Source: Nocardioides baekrokdamisoli
GTDB taxonomy: Bacteria > Actinomycetota > Actinomycetes > Propionibacteriales > Nocardioidaceae
Direction: 5' to 3'
Length of the DNA: 64,000 bases
Assembly (NCBI RefSeq): GCF_003945325.1
Contig: NZ_AP019307.1
Coordinates: 1,736,001-1,800,000 of the forward strand
Shown here piece by piece: positions 1-8,597 of the stretch. Both the position numbers and the translations under genes were made by a program. The notes below the pieces were generated by a model. It did no database searches and was not told the origin of the DNA. It saw only the letters and a program-made list of their open reading frames with translations. Numbering within the stretch: position 1 is the stretch's first letter; every line of letters begins with the position of its first letter.

Positions 1-315
1 CCGCTTGCCGACGGGCGCATCCTCGGGCATCTGCATCGCAGCGGCGAGCGCGTCCGTGGTCTGAATGGGAGTCGGCGCCAGGAACGGAAGGACCTGGATC
101 TGCGTCCACGTCTGGTCGTCCGCGTTCGTGATGTGGCCGCTCAGACGGATGTCCCCGCTGGAGGTGCTCGGGGTCATCGCATCGATGGTGATCGTCAGCG
201 GGTCCGTCGTCCCCGCGGCGTGCGCACGACCGCTCACGGTTGGAAGGAGCGCGCAGATCAGCGCGATGAGAGCCACGAGACCCGCCCGGATGCGGACGGT
301 ACTGGCCCCAGACAT
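1..315 (-). CDS. DUF6049-family secreted/envelope protein, N-terminal part only
   Basis: Reading leftward from an ATG at 315 the frame stays open to the window edge (105 codons, no stop), so this is the beginning of a longer gene. It starts with a basic stretch and a hydrophobic core ending in GRAHAAG, a typical signal peptide, and continues into an extracellular beta-rich sequence (TITIDAMTPS, SGDIRLSGHI). In actinobacteria the gene divergent from cca and upstream of murJ encodes a DUF6049 membrane-anchored protein of unknown function; position and sequence style fit. The family call rests on context plus the N-terminus, since most of the protein lies outside the window. Confidence 0.7.
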   Translation of the reverse strand, partial: MSGASTVRIRAGLVALIALICALLPTVSGRAHAAGTTDPLTITIDAMTPSTSSGDIRLSGHITNADDQTWTQIQVLPFLAPTPIQTTDALAAAMQMPEDAPVGKR

Positions 316-359
316 GCTGGCGAGGATATCGGGCCGTTGGCCCTGCGCTTCTAGACTCG

Positions 360-1820
360 GTGGCTGTGTCCGGACCTGTGCAGCCAATCTCGTGGTCCGT
401 GGTCGACATGCAACGGGCCGTGGAGGCCCAGCTCGACCTCCTGGCACCAGTCCTCGAGCCGCTCGGAGAGGCCTTCGCCGCCGAAGGACACGAACTCGCC
501 CTCGTCGGCGGACCGGTCCGTGACGCGCTCCTCGGTCGTCCGGTGACCGACCTCGACCTGACCACCTCAGCGCGCCCGGAGCAGACCGAGGCCATCCTCA
601 AGCGCGAGCGCGGACCGATCTGGGACATGGGCCGTGCCTTCGGCACGATCGGTACCCGCCGCGGCGAGTGGACGATCGAGATCACCACCTATCGCTCGGA
701 GATCTACGACCCGTCCTCCCGCAAGCCGGAGGTCGACTTCGGCGACTCGCTGCCCGGAGACCTCGGCCGCCGAGACTTCACGATCAACGCGATGGCGGTG
801 TCACTGCCGTCCCGCGAGATCGTCGATCCGTACGGTGGCGTCGTCGATCTGGCCCAGCGCGTGATTCGTACGCCGGGCGCACCTGAGTCGTCGTTCTCCG
901 ACGATCCGCTGCGGATGATGCGCGCAGCCCGGTTTGCCGCGCAGCTCGGCTTCACCGTCGCCCCCGAGGTGATCGCCGCGATGACCGCGATGGCCGCCCG
1001 CATCGAGATCATCTCCGCGGAGCGCGTACGCGATGAACTGGTCAAGCTGATCCTGGCTCCGTACCCGCGCCTCGGCCTGACGTTGCTGGTCGAGACCGGG
1101 CTGGCTGACCATGTCCTGCCCGAACTGCCTGCGCTGAAACTCGAATCCGACGAGCACCACCGGCACAAGGACGTCTACGAGCATTCGTTGACCGTGCTGG
1201 AACAGGCGATTGCCCAGGAGTCGCGCCTGGGTGGCCCCGACTTCGTGTCCCGCTTCGCCGCGCTCATGCACGACGTCGGCAAGCCGCGTACGCGCCGCTT
1301 CGTCGACGGCGGTGTCGTGACGTTCCACAACCACGACGTGGTCGGCGCCAAGCTCACCCGCAAGCGGATGCAGGCACTGAAGTTCTCCAACGATGAGATC
1401 GCGGCGGTGTCGCGGCTGGTCGAGCTGCACCTGCGGTTCCACGGGTACGGCGAAGGCCAGTGGACCGATTCAGCGGTCCGGCGGTACGTACGCGACGCCG
1501 ACGACCTGCTCGAGCGGCTGCACATCCTGACCCGTGCCGACTGCACGACCCGCAACGCCCGCAAGGCGGCACGGCTCGCGGCCACGTACGACGAGCTCGA
1601 GTCCAGGATCGCGCGGCTGTCCGAGGAGGAGTCGTTGGCGTCGCTGCGGCCCGACCTCGACGGCAACCAGATCATGGAGATCCTCGGACTGGCACCCGGT
1701 CGCGAGGTCGGCGAGGCGTACGCCTTCCTGATGGAGCGCCGCCTGGATCACGGTCCGTCGACGCCCGAGGAGGCCGAGGCCGCGCTGCGTACCTGGTGGG
1801 CGGAGCGCCAGGCCCGGTGA
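360..1820 (+). CDS. cca: CCA tRNA nucleotidyltransferase (poly(A) polymerase/HD family)
   Basis: Adds or repairs the 3' CCA of tRNAs in the cytoplasm. About 486 residues. The N-terminal nucleotidyltransferase core shows LVGGPVRD (residues 48-55) and the metal-binding pair DLD (64-66), followed by the RRDFTINAMA region that binds tRNA/NTP. A C-terminal HD domain carries HRHKDVYEHS and MHDVGKPR. Start choice is uncertain: GTG at 360, GTG at 366 (8 nt after a TAGACT hexamer at 352-357, favoured if leaderless) or ATG at 408. It is divergent from the DUF6049 gene, and its stop overlaps the next start by 4 nt (GTGA), so it is translationally coupled to the acyltransferase. Confidence 0.95.
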   Translation: MAVSGPVQPISWSVVDMQRAVEAQLDLLAPVLEPLGEAFAAEGHELALVGGPVRDALLGRPVTDLDLTTSARPEQTEAILKRERGPIWDMGRAFGTIGTRRGEWTIEITTYRSEIYDPSSRKPEVDFGDSLPGDLGRRDFTINAMAVSLPSREIVDPYGGVVDLAQRVIRTPGAPESSFSDDPLRMMRAARFAAQLGFTVAPEVIAAMTAMAARIEIISAERVRDELVKLILAPYPRLGLTLLVETGLADHVLPELPALKLESDEHHRHKDVYEHSLTVLEQAIAQESRLGGPDFVSRFAALMHDVGKPRTRRFVDGGVVTFHNHDVVGAKLTRKRMQALKFSNDEIAAVSRLVELHLRFHGYGEGQWTDSAVRRYVRDADDLLERLHILTRADCTTRNARKAARLAATYDELESRIARLSEEESLASLRPDLDGNQIMEILGLAPGREVGEAYAFLMERRLDHGPSTPEEAEAALRTWWAERQAR

Positions 1821-3862
1821 GCACGTCCACCGGCTTGCGCGGGGAGATCCAGGCGCTGCGAGCACTCGCGGCGTCGATGGTCGTCCTGTTCCACGTGTGG
1901 CCGGCCCTCGTGCCGGGTGGGTACGCCGGGGTCGACGTCTTCTTCGTCATCTCCGGCTACCTGATCACGGCGCACCTGTTGACCGAGCGCGAGCGGCACG
2001 GCCGGATCCACTTCGGTGCGTTCTGGGCCCGGCGGGCGCGGCGCCTCCTGCCGGCGGCGTACACGGTGATCGTGGTGTCGGCGATCGGCGTGCTGCTGTG
2101 GATCCCGCTCGGTGAGCGGGTGGTGAACTTCCGCGAGCTCGTGGCCTCCTCGGCGTACTTCGAGAACTGGCGGCTGGCCCACGACGCGGTCGACTACCTC
2201 GCTCAGGCCAACGCACCGTCGGTGATCCAGCACTACTGGACGCTCTCGGTGGAGGAGCAGTTCTACCTGGTGTGGCCGCTGCTGATCGCGGGTGCGCTGA
2301 TGTTGCGCCGTTGGCTGCGCTGGGGTGTCCCGGCCGTGGTCGGGACCGTCACGGTGGCGAGCTTCGCGTACTCGCTGTGGATGACCGCGACGCATCCCGC
2401 GACGGCGTACTTCGTCACGCCGGTCCGGGTGTGGGAGTTCGGCGTCGGCGCGCTCGTGGTCATGGGCGATCGTCGCCTGTGGCCGTCGCTGCCGCCCTGG
2501 CTGGCGGACCTGCTCGTCTGGGGCGGGATCATCCTCGTCGGACTGACGTCCTTCGAACTGTCTGGGTCGACGGCGTTCCCCGGGTGGGCCGCCTTGATGC
2601 CGACCCTGGGCGCGGCCGCCGTGATCGCAGGCGGTACGCGGCCCGGCCGACTGTCGCCGCAGCGACTGCTCGGACTGTGGCCGATCCAGGAGCTCGGGGC
2701 GATCTCGTACGCGGTCTATCTGTGGCACTGGCCGCTGCTGATCCTTGCTCCGCACGCGCTCGGCCATCGGCTCACCGAACTCGACCGCTGGGTCATCGTC
2801 GTGCTGACGCTTGTGTTCGCCGAATTGTCCACGCGGACCATCGAGCAGTGGTTCCGCACGACCCCGCGGATCGCCGGGGCGAAGCCGGTGTGGGCGCTGA
2901 GCGGCGCTGCGATCGCCGCTGCGGTGACGGTCGGCCTGTTGGCCTCGGCGCAGTCGAACGCCTCGTCGCAGATCTCGGCGAACGAGGCCCGCGTCGCCGC
3001 GATGATCGCGCATCCGCCGCCGTGCTTCGGTGCCGCAGCGATGGACCCGACGCAGTCGTGCCCTGTCGGCCCCATCGGCCAACTGGTCCCCACCCCCGCG
3101 ACGGCGAACGCTGATTTCCCGTCGATGCCGAACTGCTTCAACGACTACACGACCTCGACCCTGCTCTCCTGCACCTACGGACCCGTCGGTGACCCACGCG
3201 TCCCGGTGGTCGCGCTCATCGGCGACTCGCACGCGCTCTCGTACCTGCCGCCGCTGATCCGCCTCGCACAGGAGCACAAGCTTGTCGTGATGGCTCAGTT
3301 GAAGGCGCACTGTCCGTGGGTCGACACCGCGTACGCGGCGGCGATCTCGGCGTCGTGCGGCCAGTTCCAGCAGAAGGTCGACGGCTGGTTGCGGACGAAC
3401 GCTCACCGCATCGACGTGGTGCTGACGCTCGGCCGGTACGACACCATGCCCGGTGACCTCGCCGCGCGGGTCAAGGCGGTGGCGGCGGCCTGGCGTACGG
3501 CCAATGCCGATGGCATCCCGGTCGCCGGAATCGTCGACCAGCCGTACCGCGCCGACGCGCCCACGCCCTGTCTGGCGCTGCTCGACCGGGTGGAGGCGAC
3601 GAGTTGTTCGGTGCCGCGCGGCGGCCCGATCGGTGCGCTGCGCGCGGGCGACCCGACGCGGGGTGCGGTGGCAGCAGTACGGCGCGCGGTCGCGATCGAT
3701 CTCACCGACTTCTTCTGCGGGCCGACGATCTGCCCGGCGGTGATCGGTGGGGTCACTGTCTATCGCGACCCGAGCCACATGACGTCGACGTTCGCGGCAA
3801 CGCTGGGCCCGTACGTCTGGCGCGACCTGGTTGCCACCGGCTGGCTCACAGCGGCGCACTAG
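1817..3862 (+). CDS. OafA/YrhL-type membrane acyltransferase with fused SGNH domain
   Basis: 681 residues from a GTG that overlaps the cca stop by 4 nt; the open frame extends further upstream inside cca but that part is not homologous. The N-terminal half is an acyltransferase-3 domain with about ten membrane segments, beginning with GLRGEIQALRALAASMVVLFH (catalytic His of the family) and GVDVFFVISGYLIT. The C-terminal half is an extracytoplasmic SGNH domain with GDSHAL near residue 469 and a terminal DPSH triad segment near residue 651. Such fusions O-acetylate cell-surface polysaccharides or peptidoglycan. The substrate cannot be read from sequence. Paired cysteines in the C-terminal domain are consistent with an extracellular location. 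Confidence 0.9.
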   Translation: MSTSTGLRGEIQALRALAASMVVLFHVWPALVPGGYAGVDVFFVISGYLITAHLLTERERHGRIHFGAFWARRARRLLPAAYTVIVVSAIGVLLWIPLGERVVNFRELVASSAYFENWRLAHDAVDYLAQANAPSVIQHYWTLSVEEQFYLVWPLLIAGALMLRRWLRWGVPAVVGTVTVASFAYSLWMTATHPATAYFVTPVRVWEFGVGALVVMGDRRLWPSLPPWLADLLVWGGIILVGLTSFELSGSTAFPGWAALMPTLGAAAVIAGGTRPGRLSPQRLLGLWPIQELGAISYAVYLWHWPLLILAPHALGHRLTELDRWVIVVLTLVFAELSTRTIEQWFRTTPRIAGAKPVWALSGAAIAAAVTVGLLASAQSNASSQISANEARVAAMIAHPPPCFGAAAMDPTQSCPVGPIGQLVPTPATANADFPSMPNCFNDYTTSTLLSCTYGPVGDPRVPVVALIGDSHALSYLPPLIRLAQEHKLVVMAQLKAHCPWVDTAYAAAISASCGQFQQKVDGWLRTNAHRIDVVLTLGRYDTMPGDLAARVKAVAAAWRTANADGIPVAGIVDQPYRADAPTPCLALLDRVEATSCSVPRGGPIGALRAGDPTRGAVAAVRRAVAIDLTDFFCGPTICPAVIGGVTVYRDPSHMTSTFAATLGPYVWRDLVATGWLTAAH

Positions 3863-3865
3863 GGT
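3860..3865 (+). promoter_or_regulatory. Candidate -10 hexamer for a leaderless SRPBCC mRNA
   Basis: TAGGGT lies exactly 6 nt before the GTG start at 3872 and no Shine-Dalgarno sequence is present. The same arrangement recurs in the window. No convincing -35 at 16-18 nt was found. Confidence 0.45.
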
Positions 3866-3871
3866 CGACGC

Positions 3872-4357
3872 GTGACTGAAGCTTCTGCCTCTGCCCGTGG
3901 CACCGAACTCTGCGCGATCATCGACGTCGCTGCGGCTCCTGAGGACGTCTGGCGGTTCGTGACCGACGTCGCCGCCTTGTCGCGGCGCTCACCGCAGGTA
4001 CTGCGCACCAAGGTCGTTCCCGTGCCCGTACGCCTCGGCAGCTGGATGTTCAACGTCAACCGCTCCGGCTGGCGGGTCTGGCCGACGTCGGCCCGCGTCG
4101 TGCGCTACTCCCCGTTCGAGGAGTTCGCCTTCCGGATGAACGAGAACTTCACGATCTGGTCGTTCCGCCTGGAGGCGGTCGAGGGCGGGACCCGGATCAC
4201 CCATCGCCGGGAAACACCGCAGGGCATCTCCGCGCCGGTACGCGCTGCGATCCCGGTCGTGTTCGGCGGCCATGAAGCATTCACTGCGACGTTGCTGGAG
4301 GGCATGGCGCAGACACTCGAGGCCCTCAAGGCCGAGATCGAGTCCGCCGCAGTCTGA
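3872..4357 (+). CDS. SRPBCC (START/Bet v1-like) family protein
   Basis: 161 residues, GTG start fixed by the TAGGGT hexamer 6 nt upstream. The fold signature is visible: an N-terminal strand (ELCAIIDVAAAPEDVWRFV), a helix-turn region, a central antiparallel set of strands with alternating hydrophobics (FRMNENFTIWSFRLEAVEGG, TRITHRRE) and a long amphipathic C-terminal helix (TLLEGMAQTLEALKAEIES). SRPBCC proteins form a hydrophobic ligand pocket; many small actinobacterial ones are uncharacterised cytoplasmic lipid-binding proteins or cyclases. No ligand can be assigned. It converges on ino1 with a shared terminator. Confidence 0.75.
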   Translation: MTEASASARGTELCAIIDVAAAPEDVWRFVTDVAALSRRSPQVLRTKVVPVPVRLGSWMFNVNRSGWRVWPTSARVVRYSPFEEFAFRMNENFTIWSFRLEAVEGGTRITHRRETPQGISAPVRAAIPVVFGGHEAFTATLLEGMAQTLEALKAEIESAAV

Positions 4358-4374
4358 CGGTCCTACAAACGAAC

Positions 4375-4410
4375 GAAGGCCCGCCTCCCTCGCAAGGGAA
4401 GCGGGCCTTC
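4375..4410. terminator. Bidirectional intrinsic terminator between SRPBCC gene and ino1
   Basis: A perfect 10-bp stem, GAAGGCCCGC (4375-4384) with GCGGGCCTTC (4401-4410), plus an inner CCCTCGCAAGGG hairpin. It sits between two convergent stops. There is no long T tract, as is common in high-GC actinobacteria. Confidence 0.8.
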
Positions 4411-4419
4411 GTGTTGAGA

Positions 4420-5502
4420 TCACTCGCCGCGGATGAACGCCTCGAGCTGGGAGCGACCGAGGTCGTCCTCCATCTGCACCGGGGGGGACTTCATCAGGTA
4501 CGCCGAGGCTGACAGGATCGGACCACCGATGCCACGGTCCTTGGCGATCTTCGCCGCCCGAACGGCGTCGATGATCACACCGGCCGAGTTCGGGGAGTCC
4601 CACACCTCGAGCTTGTATTCAAGGTTGAGCGGAACGTCACCGAACGCGCGACCCTCGAGGCGGACGTACGCCCACTTGCGGTCATCGAGCCACGCCACGT
4701 AGTCCGACGGACCGATGTGCACGTTCTTCGAGTCCACCAGGCCAGACAGCGGGCCGGTGAGGTTGGACGTCACGGCCTGGGTCTTGGAGACCTTCTTGGA
4801 CTCAAGACGCTCGCGCTCGAGCATGTTCTTGAAGTCCATGTTGCCGCCGACGTTGAGCTGGTACGTACGGTCGAGCACGACACCACGGTCTTCGAAGAGC
4901 TTCGCCATCACGCGGTGCGTGATGGTGGCGCCGACCTGCGACTTGATGTCGTCGCCGACGATCGGGACGCCAGCGTCCTCGAACTTCTTGGCCCACGCGG
5001 GGTCAGAGGCGATGAAGACCGGCAGGGCGTTGACGAACGCCACGCCTGCGTCGATCGCGCACTGGGCGTAGAACTTGTCGGCCTCTTCCGAGCCCACCGG
5101 GAGGTAGGACACGAGCACGTCGACTTCGGCCGCCTTGAGGGCAGCAACCACGTCGACCGGCTCAGCAGCCGACTCCTCGATGGTCATCCGGTAGTACTTG
5201 CCGAGACCGTCGAGCGTCGGGCCGCGCTGGACCTCGACGTTCGCGAACGGGACGTCCGCGATCTTGATCGTGTTGTTCTCAGAAGCGTTGATCGCCTCCG
5301 AGAGGTCCTTGCCGACCTTCTTGTCGTCGACGTCGAACGCCGCGACGAAGGTCACGTCGGAGACGTGGTAGTCGCCGAACTTGACGTGCATCAGTCCAGG
5401 GACGGTGCCACTCGGGTCCGCGTCCTTGTAGAACTCGACACCCTGCACCAGGGACGTGGCGCAGTTGCCTACGCCGACGATTGCTACTCGTACCGAACCC
5501 AT
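4420..5502 (-). CDS. ino1: Inositol-3-phosphate synthase
   Basis: 360 residues. Converts glucose-6-phosphate to 1L-myo-inositol-1-phosphate with bound NAD+, feeding phosphatidylinositol and mycothiol synthesis in actinobacteria. The N-terminus shows the Rossmann motif [13 protein letters not shown], followed by family blocks such as [20 protein letters not shown] and [16 protein letters not shown]. Start: the ATG at 5502 has a strong Shine-Dalgarno (AGGAAGGGAG) just upstream; the longer upstream frame is non-homologous. A PadR regulator gene lies 64 nt upstream in the same direction, an arrangement conserved next to ino1 in actinobacteria, which suggests co-expression or regulation by PadR. 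Confidence 0.96.
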   Translation of the reverse strand: MGSVRVAIVGVGNCATSLVQGVEFYKDADPSGTVPGLMHVKFGDYHVSDVTFVAAFDVDDKKVGKDLSEAINASENNTIKIADVPFANVEVQRGPTLDGLGKYYRMTIEESAAEPVDVVAALKAAEVDVLVSYLPVGSEEADKFYAQCAIDAGVAFVNALPVFIASDPAWAKKFEDAGVPIVGDDIKSQVGATITHRVMAKLFEDRGVVLDRTYQLNVGGNMDFKNMLERERLESKKVSKTQAVTSNLTGPLSGLVDSKNVHIGPSDYVAWLDDRKWAYVRLEGRAFGDVPLNLEYKLEVWDSPNSAGVIIDAVRAAKIAKDRGIGGPILSASAYLMKSPPVQMEDDLGRSQLEAFIRGE

Positions 5503-5566
5503 GAGGGCTCCCTTCCTCTTACTTCTCTTTGTGCTGTTCCAGACCAGGTGGGCTGGTCGGTGGCTC

Positions 5567-6133
5567 TTAGGTGTTCTCGACGGACGCGGGTGCGGCCGAC
5601 GTACGCTCTGCATCGATCAGCGAGGACAGCCAGCGCACTTCGCGCTCAGCCGACTCCAGACCGTGGCGCTGGAGCTCCGCGGCATACTGATTGACTTCCT
5701 TCTGGGTCATCGCCAGCTGCTGCTGGACCCGATCCAGTCGCTCCTGCAACCTGCTGCGCCGACCCTCGAGCACGCGGAGACGGATCTCCATGTCCGTTCG
5801 GCCGAAGAAGGCGAAACGGATGTCGAAGTTGTCGTCCTCCCAAGCGATGGGGCCGACCTCCGACATCAACTCGGTGAAGGCCCGCTGTCCTGCTTCGGTG
5901 ATCTCGTAGACGATCTTCGGGCGGCGGCTCAGGCCGGCGTCGCGAACCGTGGTCTCCTCGATCAGATCAGCGCGGAGCATCCGCTTGAGCGTGGGGTAGA
6001 GCGAGCCGTACGACAGCAGGCGACCCCACCCGAGCATCAGGTTGAGTCGCTTGCGCAACTCGTATCCGTGCATGGGTCCTTCGTGCAGCAGTCCGAGGAC
6101 TGCGAGCTCGATTGACTCTGCACGACGTGCCAT
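5567..6133 (-). CDS. PadR family transcriptional regulator
   Basis: 188 residues from the ATG at 6133. The N-terminal winged helix is clear ([24 protein letters not shown], then [20 protein letters not shown]), followed by the PadR wing and a C-terminal coiled-coil dimerisation helix ([30 protein letters not shown]). It sits directly upstream of ino1 on the same strand and divergent from the PBP gene, with overlapping inverted repeats at its own start codon, so autoregulation and control of ino1 are plausible but inferred. There is little room for a Shine-Dalgarno: the message may be leaderless (TACGAT lies 8 nt before the ATG). Confidence 0.93.
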   Translation of the reverse strand: MARRAESIELAVLGLLHEGPMHGYELRKRLNLMLGWGRLLSYGSLYPTLKRMLRADLIEETTVRDAGLSRRPKIVYEITEAGQRAFTELMSEVGPIAWEDDNFDIRFAFFGRTDMEIRLRVLEGRRSRLQERLDRVQQQLAMTQKEVNQYAAELQRHGLESAEREVRWLSSLIDAERTSAAPASVENT

Positions 6134-6138
6134 GCGAC

Positions 6139-6167
6139 ATATCGTACCGATATATCTGTCGTAGATA
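6139..6167. promoter_or_regulatory. Overlapping inverted repeats, candidate PadR operator
   Basis: ATATCG-TAC-CGATAT (6139-6153) is followed directly by TATCT-GTCGT-AGATA (6153-6167). Both lie within 35 bp upstream of the padR start and in the padR/PBP divergent promoter region. PadR proteins commonly bind AT-rich palindromes of this size; the assignment to this PadR is inference. Confidence 0.5.
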
Positions 6168-6266
6168 GCAAATCGATAGGACATGTGCGAGATACCTCGT
6201 GTTCACCTGCTGTCTGAGAGCCGGAATTCACGGGGCACTCAGGGCAAGTGCGTACGCTGCTCTCTC

Positions 6267-8597
6267 GTGAGCAACCCTGCGAAGAAGCCCGCTGCGCGCC
6301 GACCGGCCGCACCGCAGGGCGCCTGGGACAAGTTCCGCGCCATGAACAGCAAGAGGCGGTGGATCCTTGCCCTCAAGTGGTCCACCGTGATCAGCCTGAG
6401 CTTCGTCCTGTTCATCGTCGCCGCGGGCTTCGTGATGTATGAGACCACCAAGATCCCGGACCCCAACGCGGCGTACGAGTCGCAGGCATCGCTGGTCTAC
6501 TACAGCGACGGCAAGACCGTGATCGGCGACTTCTCGAACCAGTACCGAATCTCGTTGACCTACAACCAGATGCCGGCCACCATCAAGGACGCGGTCGTCG
6601 CTGCCGAGGACCGTACGTTCTGGACCAACAACGGCATCGACCTGCGCGGCATCCTGCGCGCCCTGGTCAACAACGCTGGCGGCAATTCTCTGCAGGGCGC
6701 CTCCACGATCACCCAGCAGTACGTGAAGTTGGTGTACCTGAACTCGGAGCGGTCCTACACCCGCAAGGTCAAGGAAGCCATCCTGGCGTTGAAGCTCGAG
6801 CAGTCGATCTCGAAGCAGGAGATCCTCACCCGCTACCTCAACGCCGTCTACTTCGGGCGGAGCGCGTACGGCATCGAGGCGGCCTCCGAGGCGTACTTCG
6901 GCATCCACGCCGCGAAGCTCAACACTCGCCAGGCCGCGATGCTCGCCTCGATCATCAACAACCCGAACAACCTCGACCCGCGAGGGAGCAAGGCGGAGAA
7001 GACCAACCTGACCAAGAGGTACGACTACGTCCTCCAGGGCATGGTCAGCACCGGCAACTTGAAGGAGGCCGTGGCGCAGCACTACATCGCGCTGGGCCTG
7101 CCGGACAGCAAGCCACAGTCGGTGAACCGCAACACCCTCGGTGACCAGAAGGGTCACATCCTCCAGTTGGTCAAGAACCAGCTGCTCAGCCTCGGATTCT
7201 CCTCGGAGCAGATCGATCGCGGCGGTCTGCGGATCACCACGACCCTGCAGAAGAAGGGGATGGACGCGGCCGAATGCGGCGTCATCGGCCGTCCCGGCCC
7301 GAACGAGACTCGCGCAGATCCGTGCCAGGAATTCGGCGCAGCTGTGCCTGCGAACTACAGCGGGGAGCGTCCCAGCTCGTGCTACTACGGCACAGGCGAC
7401 GCCTGCCTGTCGGACAAGAACCTGCACATCGGTGTCGCGATGGTGAAGCCCGGCACCGGTGACCTCGTCGGCTTCTACGGCGGCCAGGACTATGTCGAGT
7501 CCCAGCTCAACTGGGCTGCCACCGGTGGCATGGCGGGTTCCTCGATGAAGCCGATCACCTTGGCGACGGCCATCGAGGCCGGTTACACACTCAAGTCCAC
7601 CTGGACCGGTGGCGCGACGTACGGCTTCTACGGCGCGAGCTGCCAGCCGTTCGTACCGTCGAGCTGCGTACAGAATGAAGCCGACGCTGCCGGTCAGCCG
7701 ACCGGATATGGCCACCCGCTGACGTCCGTCGAGGCGTTGGAGAACTCGGTCAACACTGCGTTCTCGGACATGACTATGTCGATCCCCAACGGTCCGAAGG
7801 CGATCTACAACAACGCATTGGCCATGGGCCTGACGCCGAACACGGCCGACCCGAAGCACCCCGTCGGCATCCCGACCAGCACCACCGACCTGCTGCCGGA
7901 CGACGTACGCATCACGCTCGGCAAGGCGCACGTGAGCCCGATCAACATGGCCAACACGTACGCGACCATTGCCGACGGCGGCCAGCGCGCGGACGTGCAC
8001 GTGGTCCAGACGGTGACCGACGCCAACGGTGCTGTGAAGTATCAGTTCAAGCAGCACACCACGCAGGCCATTCCTCAGGACGTGTCTGACGACGTCTCGT
8101 ACGCGATGCAGCAGGTGGTCCTGAACGGAACCGGTAAGAATGCGATGGCGTTGGGCCGCCCGGCAGCCGGCAAGACCGGTACGGCGACCAACGGCAACAA
8201 CGACGTGTCGTCGGCCTGGTTCAGTGGATTCACGCCGCAGATGGCCACATCGGTGATGTACGTACGCGGCAACGGCACCGAGAAGATCGACCGGTGGATG
8301 CCGTCGTACTTCGGCGCCGACTACCCGACCCGGACGTGGACCGAGGTGATGAAGCTCTACCTGACCGGGGAGCCGACGGAGCAGTTCCCGCCGCCGGCCA
8401 ATGTGAGCGGTACGGCTCCGCAGTCCGGCCACACGTACACGCCGCCTCCGCCGCCTCCGCCGGCCCCGAAGCCGACGAAGACGCCGACCAGCAAGCCGAC
8501 CAAGACGAAGACGCCGAAGCCGAACCCCGGTGGCGGCAACAGCAGCGGCACGCCTTCCAGCAGCCCGACCGGCCTCATCCTGCCTCGTAAGCCGTGA
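6267..8597 (+). CDS. Bifunctional class A penicillin-binding protein
   Basis: 776 residues from GTG 6267; a leaderless-type TACGCT lies 8 nt upstream, and GTG 6249 is the alternative. It polymerises and cross-links peptidoglycan at the outer face of the membrane. Order: basic cytoplasmic N-terminus, one membrane anchor (VISLSFVLFIVAAGFVMYE), GT51 domain (AAEDRTFWTNNGID, QGASTITQQYVK), then transpeptidase with SSMKP (active Ser), SVN and KTGTATN motifs, and a Pro/Lys/Thr-rich wall-spanning tail (PPPPPPPAPKPTKTPT). It corresponds positionally to mycobacterial ponA1. It is coupled by a 4-nt overlap to the downstream GT87-like gene. Confidence 0.94.
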   Translation: MSNPAKKPAARRPAAPQGAWDKFRAMNSKRRWILALKWSTVISLSFVLFIVAAGFVMYETTKIPDPNAAYESQASLVYYSDGKTVIGDFSNQYRISLTYNQMPATIKDAVVAAEDRTFWTNNGIDLRGILRALVNNAGGNSLQGASTITQQYVKLVYLNSERSYTRKVKEAILALKLEQSISKQEILTRYLNAVYFGRSAYGIEAASEAYFGIHAAKLNTRQAAMLASIINNPNNLDPRGSKAEKTNLTKRYDYVLQGMVSTGNLKEAVAQHYIALGLPDSKPQSVNRNTLGDQKGHILQLVKNQLLSLGFSSEQIDRGGLRITTTLQKKGMDAAECGVIGRPGPNETRADPCQEFGAAVPANYSGERPSSCYYGTGDACLSDKNLHIGVAMVKPGTGDLVGFYGGQDYVESQLNWAATGGMAGSSMKPITLATAIEAGYTLKSTWTGGATYGFYGASCQPFVPSSCVQNEADAAGQPTGYGHPLTSVEALENSVNTAFSDMTMSIPNGPKAIYNNALAMGLTPNTADPKHPVGIPTSTTDLLPDDVRITLGKAHVSPINMANTYATIADGGQRADVHVVQTVTDANGAVKYQFKQHTTQAIPQDVSDDVSYAMQQVVLNGTGKNAMALGRPAAGKTGTATNGNNDVSSAWFSGFTPQMATSVMYVRGNGTEKIDRWMPSYFGADYPTRTWTEVMKLYLTGEPTEQFPPPANVSGTAPQSGHTYTPPPPPPPAPKPTKTPTSKPTKTKTPKPNPGGGNSSGTPSSSPTGLILPRKP

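Noticed and set aside
1460-1816. N-terminal extension of the acyltransferase frame inside cca
   Set aside because: The extension is an out-of-frame reading of cca; the homologous protein begins at GTG 1817 with the 4-nt overlap.
1748-3859. Very long open frame antisense to the acyltransferase gene
   Set aside because: Arg/Asp-rich composition and phase typical of a high-GC antisense shadow; the sense frame has clear domains and coupling to cca.
6228-8432. Long open frame antisense to the PBP gene
   Set aside because: No recognisable domain and no start signal; the plus strand encodes an unmistakable class A PBP.
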